Below are positions 1 to 8,330 of a stretch of 64,000 nt of DNA, piece after piece; the stretch's first letter is position 1, and the number at the start of each line of letters is the position of its first letter. Below the pieces are notes generated by a model. The model was not told the origin of the DNA. It made no database searches and worked only from the letters and a program-made list of their open reading frames with translations. The position numbers and the translations under genes are program-made. Origin of the DNA: DASZVB01 sp036272055 (GTDB taxonomy: Bacteria > Myxococcota_A > Polyangia > Polyangiales > Polyangiaceae); NCBI GenBank assembly GCA_036272055.1, contig DATAZL010000129.1:186001-250000 (forward strand), given 5' to 3'.

Positions 1-87
1 GCGGAAAACGTTCGAGGGTGGAATCAGCGTCGAATGCCATCTGTGCCAGGTACGAAAAAAGTGCAAACACCGTCCATGAAGTGTCAC

Positions 88-117
88 CCATCTGATCAAA
101 TGGGTCTGATCAGATGG
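88..117. promoter_or_regulatory. Inverted repeat upstream of ABC exporter gene
   Basis: An 11-bp perfect inverted repeat (ccatctgatca at 88-98, tgatcagatgg at 107-117) encloses an 8-base spacer. A competing shorter hairpin (acccat at 86-91, atgggt at 100-105) shares the left arm, and ctgatca occurs twice as a direct repeat (92-98, 106-112). It lies about 70 bp before the ABC gene. It could be an operator or an alternative-pairing RNA element, or the terminator of a gene left of the window. No U-tract follows it. Confidence 0.4.
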
Positions 118-184
118 TCGCCTCACCTATGTTCGGCCAGGCTGCCTCCGAGTGAAGAGCGAGGGGATCCTTTGTTGAGTTTCG

Positions 185-1864
185 ATGAGTTCATTCCAGC
201 CTAGATGTAGTGAGACAGGCGAAGGCGCGAGGAGTCGAACACTCGAGAAAGAGGTTCTGTTCGAGCTTTTTTCGCAGCGTTCGCTGCTCGCCGCATTGAC
301 GCTCGGCGTCGCCGGTTACTCGGCAGGACACGCCGCACTCGCTGTTGCGGCCGGGAGCCTGGCGGCAGCGCTAGGCAAATCGTGGGTGGCGCTTCCGAGC
401 TTCGTGCGGCTCGGAAATTCAATCGCCGCGGCCTCTTATGTCGGTCTCGTTGCGGCGCTCGTCAAGGCCGCCTCGGGTGCGCTGATGGCGGGAAGTGAGC
501 GACTTCTCGGTGCACGCGTCGCGGCCCGATTTCGCACGGGGCTTCTCCGCCGGCTCCTGCGAAATGGGCCGAATTTGCCCGCTCCGCGGGCCCTCGCGCA
601 GCTCTCGGTTCGGTTACGCGAGATCGAAGCCTCGGTTTCCGCCGGCGTGCTCACCGGCACGCGTGCCGCGGTGCAGCTCGTGCCACTCGCGGCATGCCTC
701 GTCGCGATTTCGCCGTCGTTGACGGCCTTCGCGCTGCTCGCCGTGACACCGTTCGCGGTCGCAGTTGCGGCTCTTCGTGGGCGTGCGCGCCGGCAGAGCG
801 AAGCGCTGCAGCACGAGCTCGAGGTGCTCGAATGTGGGCTCGACGAGCTCGTGTCACATGCAGATTTATTCAGGGCGTACGGCGCCGGTGAACGCGTCGT
901 GCGCGCCGTGGAAAACGCCGGCATTCGAGCGGGCACGTCGGCGGCGCGCGTCGACGTCGGGCGCGCCCTTTTGTCGGGCGGTAACGAGGTCATGGCCGCG
1001 CTCGCGATAGTGGTCGGAGTAGCCGTCTGTACGCATCTGGGGCTGCTCGATACCGCCGCGGCGTTGCTGCCCTTCTCGGCGATCGTCTTCATGGCGTACC
1101 GACCGCTGCGCGATCTCGGAGACGCGCGCGCCTGGGTGATGCGCGGCAACGTCGCGCTCGCTGCGCTGCGCCCTCCGGGCGCGACGGAAGAGTTCGTCGA
1201 TGATTCGCCGGCGCCGGCGCCAGGTCCGGCGCCGCGTCTCGAGCTATTCGACGTCGGCGCCGCCGACCGCGGGCCGACGACGCGATTGACCGCCGACTCC
1301 GGGGAGATCGTGTGTGTGGTCGGGCCGACCGGCATTGGTAAGACCACTTTGTTCCGTGTGCTCCTCGGGTTCGAAAAAGGCCGGGGGCGCATCACCCTCG
1401 ACGGCGCCGACCTGAGCCGCGTCCCCTCTGGACCCACTTCGCGCCCCTTCGCTTGGGTGCCGCAGGACGCGCCGCTCGTGACCGGAAGCGTCAAGGACAA
1501 CGTCCTGCTCGTCGGCGGTGACGAGCGGGACGTCGATGCCGCCCTGGAGCTCATCGGCGCCGAGGCGCTCTCCGCCCTTCCGAAGGACGCTGTGATTGGA
1601 CCGGGTGGTCGCCCGCTTTCCGGCGGACAGCGCCGTCAGGTGGCGCTGTGCCGCGCGCTCGTCAGTGGCCTACCGGTGCTCCTCCTCGACGAGCCGACGG
1701 AGGGGCTGGACGCGGCCGCGGCGGCGTCGGTGTGCCAGGCCATCGCGAATCTCCGTGGGACGCGCACCGTGCTCGTCGCCACGCACCGCGAGGACGTCGT
1801 GCGCATCGCCGATCGCGTCGTTCACATCGGCGCGAGCGCCGTCGACGCCAGCGCCGCCGAGTGA
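185..1864 (+). CDS. ABC transporter, fused permease and ATPase (exporter type)
   Basis: The 559-residue protein has a hydrophobic N-terminal half (about residues 30-320, several membrane segments) and a C-terminal nucleotide-binding domain. The ATPase motifs are all present: Walker A GPTGIGKTT (380-388), a Q-loop in WVPQDAP (425-431), signature LSGGQ (478-482), and Walker B LLLDEP (499-504) followed by TEGLD. The D-loop and a downstream His (VATHRED) are also visible. This is the layout of a half-size exporter that would work as a dimer in the inner membrane. The substrate cannot be told from sequence. The gene stands alone; pheS converges on it 13 bp downstream. The ATG at 185 is the first start after an in-frame gap. 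The N-terminal 20 residues are polar and could be partly untranslated. Confidence 0.88.
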   Translation: MSSFQPRCSETGEGARSRTLEKEVLFELFSQRSLLAALTLGVAGYSAGHAALAVAAGSLAAALGKSWVALPSFVRLGNSIAAASYVGLVAALVKAASGALMAGSERLLGARVAARFRTGLLRRLLRNGPNLPAPRALAQLSVRLREIEASVSAGVLTGTRAAVQLVPLAACLVAISPSLTAFALLAVTPFAVAVAALRGRARRQSEALQHELEVLECGLDELVSHADLFRAYGAGERVVRAVENAGIRAGTSAARVDVGRALLSGGNEVMAALAIVVGVAVCTHLGLLDTAAALLPFSAIVFMAYRPLRDLGDARAWVMRGNVALAALRPPGATEEFVDDSPAPAPGPAPRLELFDVGAADRGPTTRLTADSGEIVCVVGPTGIGKTTLFRVLLGFEKGRGRITLDGADLSRVPSGPTSRPFAWVPQDAPLVTGSVKDNVLLVGGDERDVDAALELIGAEALSALPKDAVIGPGGRPLSGGQRRQVALCRALVSGLPVLLLDEPTEGLDAAAAASVCQAIANLRGTRTVLVATHREDVVRIADRVVHIGASAVDASAAE

Positions 1865-1877
1865 GCGTTGCGGACGC

Positions 1878-2948
1878 TCAGAACGTCGCAAGAAAGCGCG
1901 GATCGTTCTCGAACAGGAGACGGATATCCGGAATGCCGTACCGGATCATGGCGAGACGTTCCACGCCGAGTCCGAAGGCGAACCCGGTGTAGCGCTCGGG
2001 ATCGATCCCGCAGTGCGTGAAGACGTCCGGGTGGATCATTCCGGACCCGAGCACCTCGAGCCAGCGCGTACCCTTGCAGACGCGACAAGTCTTCTTCGTC
2101 TGCTCGGTGCAGAAGGCGCACTCGATGTCGACCTCGGCGCCGGGCTCGACGAAGGGGAAATAGCTCGGGCGGAACCGCACCCCGATGGATTGCCCGTAGA
2201 GGCGCTCGGCGAACGCCGTGAGAACGCCCTTGAGCTCCGAGAACGTCACCCGCTCGTTCACGAGGAAGCCCTCGATCTGATGGAACATCGGGGAATGCGT
2301 GCTGTCGTCGTCGCCGCGACGGTAGACGACGCCGCCGCTCACGACGGCCATCGGGGGCTTCCGGGTCGTCATCTCGCGCACCTGGACGTTGCTGGTATGG
2401 GTTCTGAGCAAGGTGCGCGCGGGAGTCGCGCCTTTCACCGTCACCCAGAAGCTGTCCTGCATGTCCATCGCCGGGTGATCCGGCGGGAACGCGAGCTTCG
2501 TGAAGTTGTTCACCTCGAGCTCGACCTCCGGACCCCACGCCACCGTGAAGCCGAGCGACTCGAAGATATCGAGGATCTCGAGGCGCACCTGGGTGAGCGG
2601 GTGCAGGTGTCCGCGCAGCGCCGGGCGGCGGCCCGGGAGCGTCAGGTCGTACGGGCGCGCGTGGAGCTCGGCTTCGCGCACCGCGCGGTGAAGCGCCAGG
2701 AGACGCGCGTCGAACGCACGCTCGATCTCCGTCTTCGCCCCGTTGACGCGCTCCCCGACGGCGCGCCGCTCCGTTGCCGGCACCTCGCCGAGCCGTCGCA
2801 ACACGGTGGTGAGCTCGCCCTTTTTCCCGAGAGCCTGCGCCTTCAGGGCGCGGAGCTCCTGCTCGTTCGTGGCCGTCGCAAATCCCTCTTTGAGGCGTTC
2901 GGATAGCCCACGGAGCCCTGAATCGATATCGGCAACGACGTCGGACAT
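1878..2948 (-). CDS. pheS: Phenylalanine--tRNA ligase alpha subunit
   Basis: PheS, 356 residues, is the catalytic subunit of the (alpha-beta)2 enzyme that charges tRNA-Phe in the cytoplasm. A helical, charged N-terminal region (about 1-90) suits the tRNA-binding coiled coil. It is followed by the class II core with PGRRP, the GPEVELE strand and motif 3 near the end (GLGVERLAM). I start at the ATG ending at 2948, because the extra upstream 20 residues (Arg/Cys-rich) are unlike the family. In most bacteria pheT follows pheS directly. Here the downstream neighbour is an opposite-strand ABC gene, so the beta subunit must be encoded elsewhere. It is also separated from rplT by two opposite-strand genes. 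Confidence 0.96.
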   Translation of the reverse strand: MSDVVADIDSGLRGLSERLKEGFATATNEQELRALKAQALGKKGELTTVLRRLGEVPATERRAVGERVNGAKTEIERAFDARLLALHRAVREAELHARPYDLTLPGRRPALRGHLHPLTQVRLEILDIFESLGFTVAWGPEVELEVNNFTKLAFPPDHPAMDMQDSFWVTVKGATPARTLLRTHTSNVQVREMTTRKPPMAVVSGGVVYRRGDDDSTHSPMFHQIEGFLVNERVTFSELKGVLTAFAERLYGQSIGVRFRPSYFPFVEPGAEVDIECAFCTEQTKKTCRVCKGTRWLEVLGSGMIHPDVFTHCGIDPERYTGFAFGLGVERLAMIRYGIPDIRLLFENDPRFLATF

Positions 2949-3247
2949 TGCGACGCGACTATACCCATCCCGCCGAGTTCCGCAGCGTCGCGGGGCGCAC
3001 GCTCTCACGCCGCGCGCCGCTGCTTGCCGCGGTTACCGCTCGTCGTGCCGCACCCCGCCCAGCAGGAGCACGGCTCGCTGCACCGAGATTTGCGATGAAC
3101 CCGGCGGGTTCATCGGATTTTTTCGTGCGAAGCCCCATGCGCAACGCCCGCCAATCCATCGCGGCGCCGCGTGGACGCTTCGCCCGATCGCGACCAGGCG
3201 GCACCGAAACCACGCAATTCGTTCCCCCGTGCGGGCGAACAGGACCT

Positions 3248-3499
3248 ATGGCGAGGGACCGCTCGCGACAATTCAAGTTCTGGCTCTCCTGCGACGAGTG
3301 GGAAGCCCTGGAATACATCTCCGCGGCCTCCGACGCCTCGTCGGCTGACCTTCTCCGGGCGTTCATCGTCGAGCGCTACAACCGGCTCAGGTCCCCGTGG
3401 CTCGCCGACCTGTCCGCCGTGGCAGACGAACTGCGAAGCGCTGCTGCGCGCGTGCAGACAGAGGCGCGGAGGCAGAGCAAGGCACTCCGGGGCCGCTAA
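3248..3499 (+). CDS. Small putative ribbon-helix-helix-like protein
   Basis: The 83-residue basic protein starts with MARDRSRQFKFWLSCDEWEAL. The pattern of a short basic strand (QFKFWLS) followed by two helices (DEWEALEYISAASD, SSADLLRAFIVERY) resembles ribbon-helix-helix DNA-binding proteins of the MobC/relaxosome or antitoxin kind. The C-terminal 40 residues look like an amphipathic helix rich in Ala and Arg. The ATG at 3248 was chosen over an upstream in-frame start at 2948, because the intervening 100 residues are low-complexity Arg/Ala/Pro and overlap the pheS start. Function unknown; the fold call is by eye only. Confidence 0.55.
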   Translation: MARDRSRQFKFWLSCDEWEALEYISAASDASSADLLRAFIVERYNRLRSPWLADLSAVADELRSAAARVQTEARRQSKALRGR

Positions 3500-3557
3500 C
3501 CCCTCGTTTCGAGGGCGCTCCTGGCGCCCGGCGCCGGGGAGCTTTATCTTTCGGGTG

Positions 3558-3962
3558 ATGCCCGAGTCGAGCGTCGTGCTGTTCGATGGGGTCTGCAACG
3601 TGTGCAACGCGGCGGTGAATTTCATCATCGACCGCGACCCGGAAGGGCAGTTCCGGTTTGCGTCGCTGCAATCGCCCGAGGGGCAAGCCCTGGCCGCGCC
3701 GCACGGCATCGCGGCCCTCGAACCGAGCACGATGGCCCTCATCGAGGACGGCAAGGCGTTCACGCAGAGCACCGCGGCACTCCGCATCGCGCGCCGCCTG
3801 AAGGCTCCCTGGCCGCTCGCGTACGCGGCGGCTTTCGTCCCTCGCGCTCTGCGGGATGTGGCCTACCGCTACTTCGCGGCCAACCGGTACCGGTGGTTCG
3901 GCAAGACGGAGGCGTGCCGCGTCCCGACTCCGGAAATCCGGAGCCGGTTCCTGTCGGCGTGA
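3558..3962 (+). CDS. DCC-family thiol-disulfide oxidoreductase-like protein (DUF393)
   Basis: The 134-residue protein opens with VVLFDGVCNVCN, the DxxCxxC signature that names the DCC (DUF393) family, followed by the usual VNFIIDRDP and FRFASLQS segments. The C-terminal FGKTEACRVPTPEIRSRFL is also typical. The fold is thought to be thioredoxin-like; no substrate is established, and redox activity is inferred from the two cysteines. It starts at ATG 3558, 58 bp after the preceding small gene, and ends 7 bp before the convergent rplT. Confidence 0.88.
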   Translation: MPESSVVLFDGVCNVCNAAVNFIIDRDPEGQFRFASLQSPEGQALAAPHGIAALEPSTMALIEDGKAFTQSTAALRIARRLKAPWPLAYAAAFVPRALRDVAYRYFAANRYRWFGKTEACRVPTPEIRSRFLSA

Positions 3963-3969
3963 CGCCGGA

Positions 3970-4329
3970 TTACTTGGCGGCGGGGGCCGGAACGAGCTCG
4001 GCGAGCTTCTTGAACGCCGCGGGATCGTTCACGGCGAGATCGGCGAGAACCTTGCGATCCAGGTCCACTCCGGCCTTGGTCAGCGCCGCGATGAAGCGGG
4101 AGTACGTGGTCCCGGCCTCACGACACGCGGCGTTGATGCGGACGATCCAGAGGCTACGGAAGTCGCGCTTGCGGAGCTTCCGGCTCGTGTACTGATACTC
4201 CCAGGCCTTCCGGAGAGTCTTGACGGCCTCGCGGTAGCGGCTGTGCCGGCTCCCGTAAAAGCCCTTCGTCTCCTTGAGTACCGCCTTGTGACGGCGGCGG
4301 GGTCCTGGTCCTCGTTTTACGCGCGGCAT
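3970..4329 (-). CDS. rplT: 50S ribosomal protein L20
   Basis: At 119 residues this has full family length. The start MPRVKRGPGPRRRHKAVLK (in place of the common RGVTAR) and the core RDFRSLWIVRINAACRE are diagnostic. L20 binds 23S rRNA early in large-subunit assembly. It lies 24 bp after rpmI on the same strand, as in the widespread infC-rpmI-rplT order. It ends in an Ala/Pro-rich tail (PAPAAK). Confidence 0.98.
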   Translation of the reverse strand: MPRVKRGPGPRRRHKAVLKETKGFYGSRHSRYREAVKTLRKAWEYQYTSRKLRKRDFRSLWIVRINAACREAGTTYSRFIAALTKAGVDLDRKVLADLAVNDPAAFKKLAELVPAPAAK

Positions 4330-4353
4330 CTTCGTGTCCTCTGATCGTGCGGG

Positions 4354-4551
4354 TCAGCCGTAAGGGAGTAGAAGCTTCACGCGCTTCTGGAACGTGGCAT
4401 CCACCATGTCGTTGTCGCGAAGACGCCGGCGGCGCTTGCGGCTCTTGCCGATCATGTTGTGCTGCGCGCCGCCCTTCGGACGGCGAACGCGGCCGGAGCC
4501 GGTGACCTTGAAGCGCTTGGCAGCAGCGCGGTTCGTCTTCATCTTGGACAT
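4354..4551 (-). CDS. rpmI: 50S ribosomal protein L35
   Basis: The 65-residue, very basic protein begins MSKMKTNRAAAKRFKVTGSG, the conserved L35 start, and contains the Arg-rich KSRKRRRRLRD stretch. The ATG ending at 4551 is preferred over an in-frame start 18 codons upstream that has no family support. infC, which normally precedes rpmI, is absent: the next 190 bp are non-coding and then icd runs the opposite way. The rpmI-rplT promoter should therefore lie within 4552-4744. Confidence 0.97.
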   Translation of the reverse strand: MSKMKTNRAAAKRFKVTGSGRVRRPKGGAQHNMIGKSRKRRRRLRDNDMVDATFQKRVKLLLPYG

Positions 4552-4744
4552 GGAACGGGCGGCCCTTATGACGGACGGAATCCGCTCCGTCAAGCGGGAG
4601 CCCATTCCTGTGCACGGGCGTTCAGTCAGACCGCCGTCCGGGAGCGCCGGGGCCCCGCGGCCGTTGCCGTTTTCAGGGCGTTGAGATACGTCGCGGCTTC
4701 CTCGGCGTCTCCCTTTTCAGCCCGCCGAGATACGAGGTCGCCGG

Positions 4745-6133
4745 ATGCCAAGCTTCGACGCTCCGAAATCGGGTGATTCGATCACCATGTCGGGCGGCAC
4801 GCTCACCGTGCCCGATCACCCCATCCTTCCATTCATAGAGGGCGACGGTACCGGCCCAGACATCTGGCGCGCGTCGCAAGCCGTGCTCGATGCTTCCGTC
4901 GCGAAGGCGTACGGCGGCAAGAAGAAGATCGCCTGGTACGAGGTGTACGCCGGCGAGAAGTCGAAGAAGCAGTTCGACGACTGGCTCCCCGAGGCGACGA
5001 TCGAGGCGTACCGCAAGTACCTCGTCGGCATCAAAGGCCCGCTCACGACTCCGGTCGGCAAGGGCATCCGCTCGCTCAACGTCGCGCTCCGCCAGCAGCT
5101 CGACCTCTACGTCTGTCTCCGCCCGGTGCGCTGGTTCCAGGGCGTGCCGAGTCCGGTGAAGGCCCCCGGCGACGTCGACATGGTGATCTTCCGCGAGAAC
5201 ACCGAGGACATCTACGCCGGCATCGAATGGCAGGCGGAATCCCCGGAAGTGAAGAAGGTCATCGCCTTCCTGCAGAAGGAGATGGGCGTGAAGAAGATCC
5301 GATTCCCGGACACGTCCGGCATCGGCATCAAGCCCGTCTCGCGCGAAGGCACCGAGCGCCTCGTACGCGCGGCCATCGAGTACGCGCTTCGCTTCGATCG
5401 GAAGAGCGTCACCCTCGTGCACAAGGGCAACATCAGGAAATTCACGGAGGGTGGCTTCCGCGACTGGGGCTACGCGCTCGCGACGCGCGAGTTCCGCTCC
5501 AGGATCGTCACCGAGCGCGAGACGTGGATCCTGGCGAACCTCGAGGAGAACCCGAGTCTCTCCGCGGTCGACAACGCGAAGAAGATCGAGCCCGGCTACG
5601 ACATGGCTCCCCCCGAGGCGCAGGCCGATCTGCGCGCCGAGGTCGAGACGGCCGCGAAGCTCATGGCGACCCACGGCCACGGCAAGTGGAAGAAGCTCCT
5701 CAAGATCAAGGACTCCATCGCCGACATCACGCTGCAACAGGTGATGACGCGCGCGAAGGAGTTCGACGTCATCGCCACCCTGAACCTCAACGGCGACTAC
5801 CTGTCGGACGCGCTCGCTGCGCAGGTCGGCGGCATCGGCATTGCGCCGGGCGGGAACATCAATTACTCGACCGGCCACGCGATCTTCGAGGCGACCCACG
5901 GGACGGCACCGAAGTACGCAGGGCTCGACAAGGTGAATCCCGGCTCCGTGATCCTGAGCGGCGAGATGATGCTCCGACACCTCGGGTGGACGGAAGCCGC
6001 CGACCTCGTGATCAAGGGCATGGACGGGGCCATCGCGGCCAAGACCGTCACGTACGATTTCGCGCGCCTCATGGACGGCGCAAAAGAGGTGCGCTGCTCC
6101 GAGTTCGGGCGCGCCATCATCGAGCACATGTGA
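4745..6133 (+). CDS. icd: Isocitrate dehydrogenase, NADP-dependent
   Basis: The 462-residue homodimer-type enzyme oxidatively decarboxylates isocitrate to 2-oxoglutarate. It is close to the E. coli type throughout: GPLTTPVGKGIRSLNVALRQ carries the phosphorylatable/substrate Ser, followed by RENTEDIYAGIEW, VHKGNIRKFTEG and NLNGDYLSDALAAQVGG. NADP preference is read from HGTAPKYAGLDKVNP (Lys-Tyr as in the E. coli NADP pocket) and TVTYDFARLM. It is the first gene of a same-strand TCA set; mdh follows after 8 bp. No AceK-like kinase is in the window, so phosphorylation control cannot be judged. Confidence 0.97.
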   Translation: MPSFDAPKSGDSITMSGGTLTVPDHPILPFIEGDGTGPDIWRASQAVLDASVAKAYGGKKKIAWYEVYAGEKSKKQFDDWLPEATIEAYRKYLVGIKGPLTTPVGKGIRSLNVALRQQLDLYVCLRPVRWFQGVPSPVKAPGDVDMVIFRENTEDIYAGIEWQAESPEVKKVIAFLQKEMGVKKIRFPDTSGIGIKPVSREGTERLVRAAIEYALRFDRKSVTLVHKGNIRKFTEGGFRDWGYALATREFRSRIVTERETWILANLEENPSLSAVDNAKKIEPGYDMAPPEAQADLRAEVETAAKLMATHGHGKWKKLLKIKDSIADITLQQVMTRAKEFDVIATLNLNGDYLSDALAAQVGGIGIAPGGNINYSTGHAIFEATHGTAPKYAGLDKVNPGSVILSGEMMLRHLGWTEAADLVIKGMDGAIAAKTVTYDFARLMDGAKEVRCSEFGRAIIEHM

Positions 6134-6141
6134 GAATTCAA

Positions 6142-7083
6142 ATGGCCAAAAGCAAGATTGCACTCATCGGCGCGGGAAACATCGGTGGCGAGCTCGCGAG
6201 CCTCATCATCCAGAAACAGCTCGCCGACGTCGTCCTCTTCGACGTCGCTTCTCGCGAGAACTTCGCGAAGGGCAAGGCGCTCGACCTCGAGCAGGCCACG
6301 GCGCTCTCCGGCAACCAGACCATCGTCAAGGGCACGTCGAACTGGGCCGACTGCGCAGGCGCGGACGTCCTGATCGTCACCGCCGGCATCCCCAGGAAGC
6401 CCGGTCAGTCGCGCGACGATCTCGTCGCGACGAACCTGCCCATCATCCGTGACGTCGCCGACAACGCGAAGAAGCATTGCCCGGACGCCTTCGTCGTCGT
6501 CATCTCGAACCCCCTCGACGCGATGGTGTACGAGCTCAAGCGCCGCACCGGCTTCCCCGGCGCGCGCGTCGCGGGCATGGCCGGCACGCTCGACAGCGCG
6601 CGCTTCGCGCTGTTCCTCGCGCGTGAAGCGGGTGTGTCCGTCGCCGACGTCCGGGCGATGGTGCTCGGCGGTCACGGCGACGACATGGTCCCCATCCTCA
6701 GCAACACGACCGTGAACGGCGTCCCCGTGAAGCAGCTCGTCGCCAAGGACAAGCTCGACGCGATCATCGACCGCACCCGCAAGGGCGGCGGCGAGATCGT
6801 GAACCTCATGGGGACGAGCGCGTACTTCGCCCCGGCCGCCGGCGCGATCGCCATGGCCGAGTCGTACCTCCTGAACCAGAAGCGCCTCCTGCCGTGCGCC
6901 GCGTACCTCGAGGGTCAGTACGGCTACAAGGACCTCTACATGGGCGTCCCGGTCATCATCGGCTCCGGCGGCATCGAGCGCATCGTCGAGATCGAGCTCA
7001 GCGCCGAAGAGAAGGCGATGCTCGAGAAGAGCGCGAAGAGCGTCCAGGGCATCGTCGACGTGGTCAAGAAGAGCGCCGGCTGA
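6142..7083 (+). CDS. mdh: Malate dehydrogenase
   Basis: The 313-residue LDH-like malate dehydrogenase interconverts malate and oxaloacetate with NAD. The NAD-binding GAGNIGG lies at the N-terminus. IPRKPGQSRDDL carries the substrate-loop Arg that selects malate over lactate. VVISNPLDAMVYE and the catalytic His in LGGHGDDMVP follow. The start at 6142 is 8 bp after the icd stop; a much longer open frame upstream is an antisense-like shadow of icd. The position between icd and sucC fits co-transcription of TCA enzymes. Confidence 0.97.
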   Translation: MAKSKIALIGAGNIGGELASLIIQKQLADVVLFDVASRENFAKGKALDLEQATALSGNQTIVKGTSNWADCAGADVLIVTAGIPRKPGQSRDDLVATNLPIIRDVADNAKKHCPDAFVVVISNPLDAMVYELKRRTGFPGARVAGMAGTLDSARFALFLAREAGVSVADVRAMVLGGHGDDMVPILSNTTVNGVPVKQLVAKDKLDAIIDRTRKGGGEIVNLMGTSAYFAPAAGAIAMAESYLLNQKRLLPCAAYLEGQYGYKDLYMGVPVIIGSGGIERIVEIELSAEEKAMLEKSAKSVQGIVDVVKKSAG

Positions 7084-7096
7084 GCGAGACGCAAAC

Positions 7097-8296
7097 ATGA
7101 AGATTCACGAATACCAGGGTAAGCAGATCCTCCAGCGGTACGGGATCCCGACGCCAAAGGGCATCGCGGCGCTCACCGTCGACGACGCGGAGAAAGCCGC
7201 GAAGAAGCTCATCGACGAGACGGGAATCCCCGTCGTCGTCGTGAAGGCGCAGATCCACGCCGGCGGCCGCGGCAAGGGCGGCGGCGTCAAGGTCGTGAAG
7301 GGCGGCCCCGCCGAGGCGAAGAAGATCGCCTCCGAGATCCTCGGGATGCAGCTCGTGACGCACCAGACCGGTCCCGCTGGGCAGAAGGTGCGCCGCCTGT
7401 ACGTCGAGCAGGGGCTCGACATCGCGCGGGAGCTCTACATCGGCCTCGTGGTGGATCGCGAGAAGCGTCGCATCGCCCTCATGGCGTCGACCGAAGGCGG
7501 CGTCGAGATCGAGAAGGTCGCCGAGGAGACGCCCGAGAAGATCCTCACCGAGCACATCGACCCGGTCATCGGGCTCGGCGGCTATCAGGCGCGGAAGCTC
7601 GCGTTCGGCCTCGGCATCGGCAAGGGCACGCCCAAGCCGAAGGAGACCATCGCCGAGTTCGTCCAGATCGTGACGAAGCTCGCCACGCTCTTCGAGAAAG
7701 AAGACTGCTCGCTCTGCGAGATCAACCCGCTCGTCGTCACCAAGGACGGCCACGTGCTCGCGCTCGACGCGAAGGTCACCTTCGACGACAGCGCCGAGGG
7801 CCGCCACAAGGAGTGGGTAGAGCTCATGGACAAGGACGAGGAAGATCCTGTCGAGCTCGAAGCGAAGACCACCGGCCTCAACTACGTCTCCCTCGAGGGC
7901 GACATCGGCTGCCTCGTGAACGGTGCCGGCCTCGCGATGGCGACGATGGACATCATCCAGCACGCCGGCGGCGCACCCGCGAACTTCCTCGACGTCGGCG
8001 GCGGCGCGACGAAGGAGCAGGTCACCAAGGCGTTCAAGATGATCCTCTCGAGCAGCAAGGTGAAGGGCATCTTCGTCAACATCTTCGGCGGGATCATGAA
8101 GTGCGACGTCATCGCGGAAGGCGTCGTCGCCGCGACGAAGGAGCTCGGGCTCAAGGTGCCGCTCGTCGTGCGCCTCGAGGGAACGAACGTGGAGCTCGGC
8201 AAGGAGATCCTCCGGAACAGCGGCCTCAAGATCCAGGCCGCCGACAACATGCTCGACGGCGCGAAGAAGATCGTCGCCGCGGTGAAAGCCGCCTGA
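7097..8296 (+). CDS. sucC: Succinate--CoA ligase (ADP-forming) beta subunit
   Basis: SucC, 399 residues, begins MKIHEYQGKQILQRYGIP, followed by an ATP-grasp domain with GGRGKGGGVKVVK. The C-terminal CoA-ligase domain shows FLDVGGGATKEQV and VNIFGGIMKCDVIAEG. With SucD it makes ATP (or GTP) from succinyl-CoA. The start lies 13 bp after mdh, and the gene is followed 34 bp later by sucD. Confidence 0.97.
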   Translation: MKIHEYQGKQILQRYGIPTPKGIAALTVDDAEKAAKKLIDETGIPVVVVKAQIHAGGRGKGGGVKVVKGGPAEAKKIASEILGMQLVTHQTGPAGQKVRRLYVEQGLDIARELYIGLVVDREKRRIALMASTEGGVEIEKVAEETPEKILTEHIDPVIGLGGYQARKLAFGLGIGKGTPKPKETIAEFVQIVTKLATLFEKEDCSLCEINPLVVTKDGHVLALDAKVTFDDSAEGRHKEWVELMDKDEEDPVELEAKTTGLNYVSLEGDIGCLVNGAGLAMATMDIIQHAGGAPANFLDVGGGATKEQVTKAFKMILSSSKVKGIFVNIFGGIMKCDVIAEGVVAATKELGLKVPLVVRLEGTNVELGKEILRNSGLKIQAADNMLDGAKKIVAAVKAA

Positions 8297-8330
8297 GCGG
8301 CCCCGCGAAAACGGATTTCAGGAGAACTCA

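Noticed and set aside
5227..6141. N-terminal extension of mdh through icd
   Set aside because: Malate dehydrogenase family starts at MAKSKIALIGAG; the upstream part is a shifted reading of icd.
4673..6163. 496-codon minus-strand open frame across icd
   Set aside because: It is antisense to a clearly conserved dehydrogenase and Arg/His/Val-rich with no motif; long shadows are expected at this GC content.
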